A stretch of DNA of 64,000 bases. It comes from Toxoplasma gondii ME49 (Eukaryota > Apicomplexa > Conoidasida > Eucoccidiorida > Sarcocystidae). This document shows positions 1-12,328 of the stretch, one piece after another (positions within the stretch are counted from its first letter, which is position 1; the number at the start of each line of letters is the position of its first letter). Location of the stretch: contig NC_031474.1 of the NCBI RefSeq assembly GCF_000006565.2, positions 1,771,662-1,835,661 on the forward strand, in the 5' to 3' direction. The notes below the pieces were generated by a model. It had not been told where the DNA came from, ran no database searches, and was given only the letters and a program-made list of their open reading frames with translations. A program made the translations under genes and the position numbers.

Positions 1-3000
1 CCAAGCAGTAAAATGGGATACTTACAAGCGACATCTTGCAGATGAAGTCCGACTGCGGCACAAGTAGGTTACACGGGGGAGATTCGTATTCGTTACACTG
101 TCTCGACGGCAGTTCTGTGTCTTCACCACAATTCCCGTCTCCGCCAGTCGGTAGATACAAGAAACTTGACAAGCATTACTATATTTATATAAACGACAAA
201 AAGACATCACGACTTTAGTATCCTTATTAAAAGCTTTGCTCAACACAATGATTGAATTTATATTGCTGAGACGTCCGTGCCTTGGGGCCTGCCCGCACCT
301 CGTTAGTGAATATGGGGTAGCGACTTCGTCGCAGAGCTACCACACAGATCCGATTCTGGCTGCCGAACGAGGGTCGCCCTAAGACGAAACAGGAATGCAT
401 TTATAGTTGTGTGATTCATTAACAAGGTAGTTGCTCAATACGACGGACAGACGGACCCACAAATCGCGGATAGAAAGCAGCTCCATATATTGATATTGGT
501 AACGTTTTCTTTATTTGATGAATTTTCCCTCCTCAAATTGCTTCTCGCAGCATGGAATTACCGAATTAACTCCTTTTTTCTTTCATGTGTTGGGTGTATT
601 AGATACGTCAAGGATAAGACGCTAAAAAGCATACGGGACTGGACGTTTCCTCCACCGGTGAGGCCAAGCAAGTGTCTGTGTAACCTCACAATATTCCGAC
701 GCAACATTGCTATGACACAGGACCTGTGCCGAATCCCGTAGCATCTACAGGTACGCCATTTCCAGCTGCGACTCCGCACTTGCCTTCTCGTTTATAAGCG
801 GACTGAAAACGACCTCACAGTCCTTTCTGTTTAGTTTAGAGCTGAAAACTAAACAGCTCCACACCCGTAAAGCTGGACAATAGAGCTACATCCTGGTGGC
901 AGAATGACGCTAATACCTAGATTCTCCCATACTCCCAAAGTATTTGCGCACTGTGACCTACATCGTACTACAGCTATGGATCCATCTGCGTGAAGATTCT
1001 CAACTTTTCAGACTCCAAAATACACACACGAAGACGCTCTAGCTGCCCTCAATGTAAACCTTGGGCCGCGACATCCCATCGCGTGGATTAAAGATGCCCC
1101 GAGTTCTGATGACGAGGAGACAGCAAAGGAGGCACGAACAGATAACTCAGTTGCATCGGCCCTGAAAGAGGTACGAACGCCCTTGTCTTGTCTGTAGAAG
1201 AACGGGTCTGTCAAGGGTTTTTGTACGACGTTGTGGACGATGTCAGAGAGTGCTTGCTGCGCCGTGATCACGCGAATGCTCGAGCTGTCTAGTTCATGTA
1301 GTTTGGTGAATTGTCGTAGCGCTTCTATTGTAAGTTGTTGCTTGCAGCTTGTGATTGAGGCCTCACAAGGCCCTCAAAAGTCGTGCTCATGTTTAGTTGG
1401 GCTTAAATATTGTTTTTGTCCCTGTTGTGCAACACGTGTATGCAGCTACGTGATCTGCTCGGGTAGTTTTGATGTTTCGCCTCTGGTGCGTGACTCTCAA
1501 CCGCCGGCTAGTCCACGTTACCAAGCAGGCACTAGGTTGTGCTCTTTTGTATCGTTTCCTCCTCTCCCCCGCCGGCTACCGTGTTCTGATCTACATCACT
1601 TATTTTTCCCCAACGCAACGTGGAAAACCAAATCTGTGCAAGTGTGACAACAGAAGTCATTCGCTGTCGCTCGTGAATCACCTCTGAACCAGTTTAACAT
1701 CTTGGGCCTTTCTTGACAATTGAATTCTACAAGTCTGAACCAAAGCGTCTTCATACGGTTAACATGACATCGCTCGCCCTTCATGAAAAAGAAAAGACTT
1801 CCGTGCGAAGCTATCTGGTGCTTGATAGGTTGCGCAATTTGAAATCAAACTTTGAACTGAGCAGCCGAAGTCATGGATATGTTTGCTCCTACTTCTATGT
1901 TGCAGTTGCATTCGTCAGTTGATCAAAAGTGCCACTGAGGCCACTGCATCGATACTGAGCGATTTCGGAGTATTTTGTGTGGTCCAGAAATACCGTATTG
2001 TCACTCGTCTTGAAAGAAACTCCACCTCCATTGATGATGTCACTTGTCACACCTGAGTGGTGGCGCTGATACTTAAAGTAGCAGGTTGTGTGGATCCACG
2101 TGGTTTCGCACAGCGTAGTAGTAACGGCATCTGCAAGATTAGCGTTAGTAGAAAGACACTGTGTCAAGCATCATTCTTCACCGCACATTTTTTCTACGAC
2201 TTCTATCGGTGTTTTCCACAACCGGTTAATCTCGTAACTTTTCCGTGGTTGGGTGAATCTTGGCAGCTGGCGAATCGTGCGTTGGCGGGTGTGTGCTACC
2301 ACGCGTATACTACAGTGTCGTCTCATTAGTGACTGCATTATCCGGAAAGTGTGAGCATCGGTTCTCAAGTGTGCAGTACGGCCATAGAAATCGAGCAAAA
2401 ACACGCCAAGTAAGCTTCTATATAACCATCAACTGTACACGATCAAACTGTAGGGTAACAAACAAAAACAGCTCACAACTATTGATTCTTCAATGATGAA
2501 ACGATAACACACGCATTCACGCGTGCTGTGTCTACCGTTTAGGATTTAGGGAGAGACTGGTCTCATTAATCCCACCAGCGTGGCGGAAATTTACCTTACA
2601 TTTAGTCGACGCTATAACGATACTGCCGATGATTCCTCTTAGTTGCTACTAAGTCACCTCGGTGATACTGCCTTTGGCAAAAGACTTCGCTTAGCACCGT
2701 GGAAAGGCAAACTTCTGAGGGCAAACGCCAAGGATAGTACAGCCATATCCTGTTCATCACTAACACGGGTAACTTGTCCTTTCTGGCATATTTCCTCCTT
2801 CAAAAGTTTAGAAGATACCTTTCTCACTTTCGCAGCTCCATATACAGTCCTTGTAATTTGTGAGTTGACCTTTGGGATCGACACACCCGCAGACAACAAT
2901 GAAACGGAATCGAATTAGGGCACTTATGTAAAATCTCTAAAACTGAATAATGGTCCGTCCTTTCTGTCTCAAGTTCAGCCAGGCGTTTCACTCACACCAC

Positions 3001-3769
3001 ATACAGCTGATTGCTGGGTCCCTTGGAAGCCGGCGTGTTTTTCCTGCATGGCATAAGGTGCCGGCGTAGTACGCTCGATTTGGATACGGCTGAAGACTCC
3101 ATGGCCGTGCAGTGTGCATGGTTGTATTCTTTATCATAACCACATTCGCGGTTTTTTGCCGTGTCTGCTAGGGCAGGTCTCACTGCTGGAACACCTTCCA
3201 TCAATACATGCAATTCGAATACGTAAGACCGTAGCATGCCCCGACCATCGTACTCACCAGCAGCTTGATAAGCTTTTTTGATCACTTCCCATGATCGATT
3301 TCCTCTGTTCTGGTATGCTGTCATTAAGCTCCTGCATGTGTTTTTCTTAAGAGAGCCGCTTTCCCCTTTTCCATATTTTCTGCAAGCTCTTTCAACAGAC
3401 CGATGGAGGAACTCCGGAGGCTGAGCTGCAGATGCCAGGGCGCTCCACAATTTTCACCATAGCATGCCCTCAGTGCTACGTGTCAGAACAAGGAACCCCC
3501 AGAACGGTCTTGTTCTTTTGCCACACCGGCCCTCCTTTCCTGCATACCTTCAACGATTTCCGCTTATGCCTGCCTTCGGATATTCCCGTAATCGACCCTG
3601 TGTTTACGGGACGGCCTGCCAGAACTCCCCTGAGTAGGGAAAGACCATTCATCCAAATATACTAGCCGGCTGGGAGAGGGAGAAACACTGAAACATGACT
3701 CTCCACTAGAAGCGGGGTTTCTGTTCTGGCATTTTGGACGCAAGCTTCAACTTTTGCTTCCATTTTACG
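1..3769. other. Unresolved region with candidate minus-strand exons
   Basis: No gene could be identified by homology. Several minus-strand open stretches have codon patterns that look coding. The best is about 3427-2993, which starts after an acceptor-like ctgcag and ends at a strong donor-like gtgagt; a second possible donor (gtgagt) lies inside it near 3260. Further open minus-strand stretches lie at 2899-2654, 2167-1895 and 1271-1008. None has an initiating ATG at its ORF start, so they would be internal exons of a gene transcribed away from the HMG-CoA lyase gene. No domain was recognised and no consistent exon chain was built. Confidence 0.25.
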
Positions 3770-6700
3770 ATGATGTATCACACTCTAGCAAACTGCCTGC
3801 CAATTTGCCAAGCCAAGAATGGTGTACAGCTTAGGCTTAGTGTCGCTGACCTTGTGCGTCGTTCACTTATTAGACCGCAGGAATTAGGATCTTTTCGGTT
3901 GACTGTGTTGTCAGCAACCGACCAGCAGTGCCAGAATGGCAAACACCAGCAGGCGACGTTGGAGAAAGACGGACCAAGCGATCAGCTCGTTGGGCAGAAA
4001 ACATTTTGGATCCCCCCCGTCACCTGCCTGGTTCCGGCTGCCTGCTCACGAAAGGAAAATGGATTGATGGACCCGGCAGGAATTGGGGCTCAAGGAAGTT
4101 CGTGCTGGCTCCAAGGATCCAGGACTCCGCAGAATTCCTGCTTCCCATTTCTGCAGTCGTCACGGCAGCTGGCGACAGGAGCCGCACAGAGGCTAGCAAC
4201 AGTCCACGACACAAAACATAGGCTGGAAATCCCGAAAGTGCGGATCGTTGAAGTTTCTCCACGTGACGGCCTTCAGAATGAGGAGAAGGTTCTCTCGCTC
4301 GATGATAAGATCACCTTCATCAATATGCTTGAAAGTGCGCACGCGGCAACAGAGTTTCAGTGATACTGTTCCTTTTATACACATAAATAACTGTATGTAG
4401 GCGCATGTGAACATTCATTTGTACAGATAGATAAACGTTCATAGATGAAGTGAGATGCTTCTCTGTGATGCGGTACAATGATATGTGGACGTATTTAACA
4501 CCGATGCTTTGCAGTGTAGCTACTTCTCATTTCCTTTAGGCAGGTGGGCTGTTTCGCCGCCTTTTTAGAATAGCGAGTATCTCTTGTTACTTGCCAAAAT
4601 CGAGCTACACTCATATATATATATATATATATAGGTCAATTTGTTTGGTGAGAGTCGTCCTCAATCATGCGAACATCTCCACCCACTGAAATTATCTTTT
4701 TAGAATTTGGTTTGAATAACCCGGGTGACAAAAGTGGGTTGGTTTCTCTCCGCGCAGCTGGCCCCCACTTCAACCGTATTTGGATGAACCTTACAAAATA
4801 CACAGTCCCATCCATTCAATCCACCTGTGTGCGCATGACAGTATTTCATAATGTGCTGAATGGGAGGTTCTTCACCTTCCACAGTTGGTTGAATGGATAA
4901 CAATTTGTCTCTTACGACAACTGCATGCAAATGTTTTTTTTCCCGTGTCCTCTTCAGCTGCGGGTCTCTCGACGATCGAAATTGCATCTTTTGTAAACCC
5001 GGTGAAAGTGCCTCAAATGGCTGACGCAGCAGCACTCACCCGCCAGTTCTGTTCCAGAAGTAAAAACATTGGCGGTCTCAGCCCGACATTCCAGGTCAGA
5101 GCATTTTCCAACAGGATATACCGAACGATCCTACAGATACACGTCTCCCGTACTGTTGTTCTTGACACATTCAGTTCAGTCTTTCGAAAAACAAAAACTA
5201 CGCACACTATCCTCCCCTGATGTAATGCGTTTATCCGTCGTATAAGCGGGGCTCATTTTTCGGTTTTGAGTGAGTGTCTGTATCGATCACTAATCGTGAT
5301 TGCCACAACAAATCCTATACAGAGGAGTGCAACCTTTTGCTGTTTAAATGCCATTTGCCGTCAAAGAAAGGCTGCTGCAGTGGCCGTTTGTTGAAACCAT
5401 TACAATCAGGTTTATTTGGACATAATGCGGTTTACACACGCTACCGATAAAACTGCCTTTCGCTGCTGTGTACCGTCTGTTCTAACCCCTCCACACATGC
5501 TTGCCATTCGTCAAATTTTTATTATATAATTAATGGTGCAGAGATGCGCTTCTCATAATCTTTCATGTGCTGGAGGTTGTGCCAGAACTCTACGTTTGCG
5601 TACTTCTTGTGTGTATTCCGACATCGAAGTTTTTACCTTAGACCCTTGCTACAACGAATCGTCCAGCAAAACTGCATCACCTAACGTAACGCCTATGTTT
5701 GCTGAAGTAGAACAACATCCTAATATTTTGTGCTTGATGCTACTCGAACTGCTGCCTGACTTGGGGTGTTGTGACCATCTCTGTTGTGGCAGGTTTTAGT
5801 TGCCAACATGCGAGGGTTTGAGGAAGCGGCTGAAGCCGGTGCGCAGGAAATATCGCTGTTCACGGCCACAACTGACGCTTTTTGCAGAGCGAACATCAAT
5901 ACGACAGTGGTAAAGACGATCACGTTCGAACAGCTAGTGGACCAGAGAACCGCTTAATGCTTGCTCTTTTGTTCAGCGAGTACTGAATGCATCATTTGAA
6001 CTGCCGTTTCGATGGTTCACTCATTCCCTCGTCATTGCTTTCGGTGGTCGGCTAGATAATTTAGTCGGATCCATTTCTGCTAGAGGTTGACTGGAGTAAC
6101 TAACACCCGGCCGGCCTGAACCATGTACACAACATCAGATGATTGAATTCCATAAGAGGTTGATGCGTGCAGGAAAGTCCAGATGTCTGGAGTGCATGTG
6201 TTTTTGCATGAACTTCAGAGCAGAACTCATGTTGTCTGTCTGGGGGTTTCTCAGTCAGAAAGTTTAAAAAAGTTCAGCGTCATTGCGCGGGAGGCAGCCG
6301 ACCGTGGCATCAAGACGAGAGGGTGCGTCATCTTTCAGAGCCGCGCATTGCTTTGAAAAAATTACATCGTTTATATAATGAGTTTCCTGCTCGGGATTAA
6401 CCAGGTCATTTACAAAATACCATTGTTTCGAGCGCCATTGAAGGCCTGTCCGCATCTACCACCAATGTCAAGTAGCCTTTGAGAGAAGTCTAGTTTATCG
6501 ACCGGATGAATACGTTACAGCTTGTGTCATGACCAAAGTGACTCTAACACTGCAGCGCATCACCCTCACCTCGTGCCTCGGCTTCATTCGAAGTGGGGAC
6601 CGACAAGAGAGAGTTGTTCGTTTTTCCTCGTCGATATCATTTCAGATACTTCAGATACTTCGTTGTTCTTTCAAAGATGTCAAAATATGTGGTGTTCAGG

Positions 6701-8438
6701 TATGTCTCGTGCATTTTCGAATGCCCATATCAAGGCAAGGTTGCTCCGACGACAGTCGTCCAAGTCGCCCGTCACCTCCTTGACATGGGATGCTACGAAG
6801 TCAGTCTTGGTGAGTGCCCACATTCAGGCACTCCATCCTTGCAACGGCATCACTATAGAGGGGGATTATCCTCAGGGGGTGATATAGAGTGTTGAAGAGA
6901 GCAGAGACTTTCTTAGCTGTCCATGGTGACCCTATTCAGAAACAAAACCTTGTGTCGATAAAAGACAAGCAACGTCGGCGCACCTTGCACATTCTGGCCA
7001 ACCGCTTGCTTCAGTGCACCTCCTTTCTTCCTACGAGTTTCTTGTGTGCTGATATGTGGTTTTCCACAGGTGACACGCTCGGTGTTGGCACCGCTGGACC
7101 AACTCTGAACCTCATGGAAGAGCTTCATCGGAACAACTTTCCGATGGAGTGAGTCGTCCGCGAGTGTATTATAACATTTTTATGTTTATCCCAAGTGATT
7201 ATACTTCGACCGACTTTTCATGATCCAGGCTGCGCAGGGCAGATGCACCAGCATGCCAATACAACATAGCTTGCAACAATAGCCCACTTGAGGGCGCACA
7301 CTCCGCGGACAGAGGACGTGGAGAGCGCTATAGGTTTTGGAAGAGACTCACACTCACAGCAAAATCGCAGAAAAATCTAAAACGAGCAGGTATGCGAGTC
7401 TCCCTTCTCGCATCATGCCCTCGTAAGCATCAAAGGATATCTATGTCTTGACAAATTTATGTTCGCTTCAGAACTGTGGCGATGCATCTTCACGACACAT
7501 ACGGGCAAGCTCTGGCCAACATTCTAGTTTCGATTGTCCACGGAGGAGTTCGAGTTGTCGATACTGCGGTGGCTGGTCTGGGAGGTTGTCCATTTGCTAC
7601 GGTACCTCTCCCTACTTCTCCACGCTGGGTGGATCCTGCAGCAGCCACAGCAGCTGTAGCTGCAGCTGCGGCAGCCAAGAGACTGGAAGCGGACGAAAAA
7701 TGGGCGCGGGGCATGATTTCACCAGGAACTACATCTACGACCACTGCCGTGCCCCACACCGTTCATCACGTCCATAGAACTACAGGAGATATATGTCGTC
7801 CATCAATGCCTCCACAAGCGCAGGTTATTTATCCTCGAGTAGCACCTGGGAACGTATCCACAGAAGATGTAGTGTACATGCTTGAAAACTCGGGCATAGA
7901 CACTGGTGAGACTCCATTTCGTCAACGTTAATTCTATGGCGGGGAAAGGGATGGGGGCAGGCGAGGCAGTTGCTATGAGCTCTCTAGTGACCTGTATCCA
8001 GAACGTTAGCGATCGAGAAACACTCGGATCAAGACTGCCACCGACGCCAGTTGATGTTTCCGTGTTTAAGAACTCAAGCCAACCTGGCAAATCGGCAAAC
8101 GTATTTAAATAGAAACATCCGAGAACAAGTTCACCTCGAGTGCGTATGAATACAGAGGTTCTTTGTGACGCTTCCACGATACTGAAGTTTCTGTGAGGAT
8201 TGTAATGTGCTACGGACCGTCTTGGGATAAATGCCGGAGGAGGTTTCCTCAGTAACATGATCGTTGGTAGTATGCGGTGTTTTCAGGTGTACGTCTAGAA
8301 GCGTTGCTGGACGCAAGCGCCTTTATATGCAGCCGCTTGCACCGGAGCAGCAATTCGAAGGCAGCAGCAGCGCTGAGTGGCAGAAAGGAGCAAGAAATGA
8401 TGAACCGCCAGTTTATCAGATGTGAACGCGCTGACTGA
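3770..8438 (+). CDS. HMGCL: Hydroxymethylglutaryl-CoA lyase, 7 or more exons
   Basis: HMG-CoA lyase cleaves HMG-CoA to acetoacetate and acetyl-CoA, the last step of leucine breakdown, normally in the mitochondrion. Exons: 3770-4334, 4958-5094, 5793-about 5925, about 6645-6809, 7070-7148, 7472-7905, 8288-8438. Phases agree at every junction except exon 3/4. About 150 residues precede the catalytic core and could hold a transit peptide. Family residues visible: [10 protein letters not shown] (catalytic Arg-Asp), [30 protein letters not shown] (metal-binding His pair), GLGGCPFA (catalytic Cys) and [12 protein letters not shown] (metal-binding Asn). The start is the first ATG of the long first exon (ATGATGTATCAC); the upstream in-frame TTG was not used. 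Exon 3/4 does not join cleanly (phase 0 donors against a phase 2 acceptor), so a micro-exon or a different donor is likely. The loop between the catalytic Cys and the Asn carries about 80 extra residues if 7602-7823 is not spliced out. Confidence 0.9.
4613..4634. repeat. (TA)n microsatellite
   Basis: Perfect alternating TA tract inside the first intron of the HMG-CoA lyase gene. Confidence 0.9.
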
Positions 8439-10433
8439 ATGGACAGTCAAGAATCCTTGCGGGCAGGAGCCGTGAAGGGGTAATTCTTGGTTCCAATACG
8501 CTTGTCTCTTCACATAGCTGTATGTAGCCAACCAGGTTCGTGTACATAAATACGCATACCGTTGCACTTGTTTACGCCATTCATACGATATGTTGGTTTA
8601 CGTAACCGTCCGTTCCTCTTTGTCGATCATGTGTATCACGCCACGACGCGGCAAACCATTATGCTTACCAGACCCTTCATTCCTACCCTAAGTTTATTAC
8701 TCCGCCGGCAGACAGTTCGCTACTTTGTTTGTGAATCTTAAATATAAAGAGCACCAATGCATGATATAGCATCCTCTGCCGAGTACATATCTGCTCTTAT
8801 CGAGATGCTAGACGTTCGAGAGCCGTTATTGAGGCCTAGTGTCGCACTTTCAAGTTACAAGAAGTGCTTTACGAGACTATACGAAGTACTTTTATGAAAA
8901 GAAGACCGATGGTCGGAGTCTATTATGTGAGCAACATAGTCTCTGCAAAAGTGACGGCATTCATGAAAGATCCCACGCAAGTGCCCACTGTACTTGTGAT
9001 AAACCGTACAACAATGCCGCAACACCCACATCCATACGTATCCACGTACAGTAGGTTTGCAAATAATATTACTCAAGTGAAATAACAATGCACCGTCTCA
9101 TACGGTCATAAGGATCAGCATTGCCTTCGCAAGAGTCACTTAATTGGTACACTAAAGCATATGATAGCCCGACCGCGACACAGCGTACGTACGCAGGCGT
9201 CAGTCAGAGTACACATGTAAGAGCTGCACGCAGATATACCTACATACAGGGACGCAGAGACAAACAAGTAGAAGAGGCGAAGAAGAAAAGACAGGAAATA
9301 GACACGATGCTTTATTTCATCTGCCAACCCTACCTGGAGGAGGGTCATCACCCTGCCTTGACTAGACAAGAAGGCGTCACGATGAAGATAGAAGCAGTCG
9401 ACCCCCTGGCGCCTGAGCCCTGGAAACCGAATTTTTCTTCTGAAGGTTTCTACACCTTTAAAACCCCGCAGAAGATACAGCTCACTACTGCAGTGACCCT
9501 CGTTTCTGTTTCTGCAAGTGCTCCTGAATTTTTTTTCCATAAACCTGACGAACCATCTGTCGGGTTGCTGTCGGACTAGCATTTCTTGGGAGCTGCAACG
9601 AAAGATCCCAGTCGAGGTCCGAAGCATCTAAACAGAGTGAGGACAAAAAATGACAAGAAGAGCCGCTGTACTTGCAGCATTTTCTCTCCGTAGTGTGACT
9701 ATCATTCGTTGACCTCTGCAGCATTTTACAGGATCAATTACATCTTTCGGCCTGAGAGATGTACGGAAAGAGTTACTGCCACCACGCAGCTGGTTCGTGC
9801 AGATGGAAGAACTCTGTCGGAATAGAACGGCTCTCCGCTCCTCCGTGCTTTCCAGTCGAATTCATAAAGAGTTTTGCAGATTTTCGTCGTCCCCCCCTGT
9901 CATAAAACGATTCGCAAGAAAACGCAACTTGTGTTGTTTGGGAACTTGGTCAGGTTACCACAAAAGCTATTACAGTGTACTCGTGGCTCATTCCTCGCTT
10001 ATATCCGGAGACTTCAAAGATGGCCATTTGGAAGTGCATAGAATAGGAATAGAAATTGCGTTTGCTTTTCCCACCTGTGCCGTTACGAGGAGCCTCCCGT
10101 CTTGCTGCCTGCAAAAAAGAACACTTCAGAGGCGCCTGATAAATCAACAGATACAACGTCAACCCAGGGAAGCCGACACAGGATCAGTCGCTGTGTAACC
10201 AAGACGTGACAGCGGGACAAGAACTCTCTCCATCAAGGACAGTCTTGCACTGTAGACACGTTGTGGACACATGCAACATCCATTTTTCTAACGCAACATG
10301 CGCTTCACTGTCAGGTGCCCGAATAATGTCTAAGAGGTGGGTGGCGAGTAGCACAGGCGTGCACGCGTACCAATACGCGTGAACATCCATCTTTTGCACA
10401 GAAACGTAGCAGTACGTTTGGGGCCACCGTCAA
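8439..10433. other. Intergenic or unresolved region
   Basis: This lies between the HMG-CoA lyase stop and the stop of the probable minus-strand gene at 10434, so it should contain both 3' UTRs. Open frames occur on both strands around 9121-9724, including a plus-strand frame of about 150 codons and two overlapping minus-strand frames. None shows a recognisable domain and no exon boundaries favour one over another. No RNA gene or repeat was seen. Confidence 0.3.
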
Positions 10434-12328
10434 TTATATCGCATTCACAAGCTGCTCGCCACCGGAGTCGACAAAGCCTCGTACCAACTCCTGACTGCTG
10501 GCAGCGACACCTCTGAGGGAAACGCCGCGGTCGCCACCGACACCGCCAGCTCGACGTGGGAGACCCCCAGTGGTTGTTAAGGCTTCACCTAACAAGCGCG
10601 CCGAATCTCTGTCCTCTGGTACACCCATGAGCAACAACCAAGAACTTCGCTTGCCCACGGCAGCAGGTCCAAAAGTGGTCGTCGTTCCGGAATTGCCTCT
10701 CCAGCCGAGGGCCGTCGCGGGCCCACCTGGCGATTGTTTTTGTACCCCTTCGACCCCCTCGCTTCCGCCGTGGAATGTTGGACGACTGCCTGCAAACGAT
10801 TGGTACAACAACTCCGTGTCGAGTCGCGGAATTGTCGGTCTCCGAATTGTCAAACGATCGGGAGAATCGGCGGCCATGTCCTCTGTGCCTTGGACTGGCG
10901 ACCGGACTCGCGTAGAGTATCGGATGTCTACCGCGGGTGCACTAGGGATTCGTGTGGAGGCATCCCACGAATGTTCCGGTTTTCTCCGGAAGTGTGGGCC
11001 AGAACAACCAAGCTCAGGCGCAGCATAAGTGACACCGCGGGCAGCTTTTCCTCCCTCTGCAGGAACGGAGCCTTTCGCACCGGTCTCGTTGGGGTACACA
11101 CCGGCTCCGACCCGAGATGGCGGGATACAGCGTCGAACGTGAGTTCGCTCCGGTTTGATCATCAAACCCAACTCGACAGCTGCAGCCAGACCTGCCGACG
11201 CTGCTGCAACGACTTCCGCAGCGACCGAATCGCTGAGCACTGACGGCGGATTCGCAGTTGGAAGGCCTGCGACGCGTCTGGAAGTGTGCTCGGAGTTGGG
11301 ATCTGAATTCTACGCAGATGAAAAACGGAGGCAGACGATCATTTCTACCGTCTCACAACGTGCCTGGCGAGGACAGCGGCTCCCTCGTCACGTACCTCAT
11401 GCCGGGGTTGTTGACGAATCCCCCAAAGGACGGTCACTTCGGTTACCAGCTAGCCAACGACGAGGGACGAATTCAGGGGAAATAACACCGAATTAATTCG
11501 TGGAGCGAGTGCGGCGATGCTGACAAAACACATGGTAGCCCTTGACGGCTTTGACATTCTACACATTGGTTCATTCTGCAGAGACTCCTGCTGTCTACGT
11601 CTACCGTACCTGAGGGGTTACACCGGTTTGGGTGCGGTCCCCGTGGCTGAACCCCTTGCCCGGTAGATGCATGTTTCTCTCTCCATTGGCTTCCACCGCG
11701 TTCCCCGTCGACAGAGGGGCGCTCTGACCAGCGTGATATAAAGCGGCTCTGTTCGCGTCGGCCTTGCTCGCAGAGGCGAGTGCCAAGGGATCTTGCAAAG
11801 TCATCCTTGAAGCCGCCTCAGTCGCCTGGGACTTCTCTGTCCGCAGCTGTTCGTCCAAACTGTCCTGCTCCTCTTGAATCATTTTCTCCAGTTTCAGCTG
11901 CTGCGCATGTCGAGAGCGACGGACTGCTGCCGCAGTTGTCGGAGACGGGTGGGCGGGAATATCCGTCCCCCCGCGCTGGAGGCGATCGTGACGCATGCAG
12001 CACAAAGCAAAAGAACGGCTGAAGGATAAAAAAACGAACGCTTGATACTACCTACAATCCATGAAACCTCTTTCTCTTTATGAAAACACTCCATAGCATA
12101 GCATTACCATCGCTCCAATGGTCTGTAAACAGCTAACATTCAAACGTGTCCAGTGAACAGTTTGAACCTAAAGCAGCGTAACCGTCCACGTTGCAACAGT
12201 GTACAAACACGTTATCGAGATCCTTGGCAAGAGTGCCATTCCAGCTCGCGTTGCGTCAAGAGGCGCGGCGGGTCTCTCCCCTTCACGTGCTCGTCGTCAA
12301 ATCCCTGCAGAGGGTGCGACAGATCCAT
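10434..12328 (-). CDS. Probable unrecognised protein, three-exon model
   Basis: I do not recognise this protein. The model joins 12328-12287 (ATG, MDLSHPLQ...), 11975-11624 and 11302-10434, with donors gtgaag and gtgtaa and acceptors cctccag and attcag. The phases are consistent and give about 420 residues. Exon 2 encodes a short charged helical stretch that looks like a coiled coil (QQLKLEKMIQEEQDSLDEQL) after a Pro/Thr/Ala-rich start. Exon 3 begins Ala-rich and continues as a Gly/Arg/Ser/Pro-rich, probably disordered tail ending in ...EQLVNAI. Codons in exons 2 and 3 have a purine-first bias typical of coding DNA. An alternative donor for exon 2 is CAG|gtacgg at 11610, but it breaks the phase with the best exon 3 acceptor. 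It is convergent with the HMG-CoA lyase gene. The strand is well supported; the exact ends are not. Confidence 0.42.
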
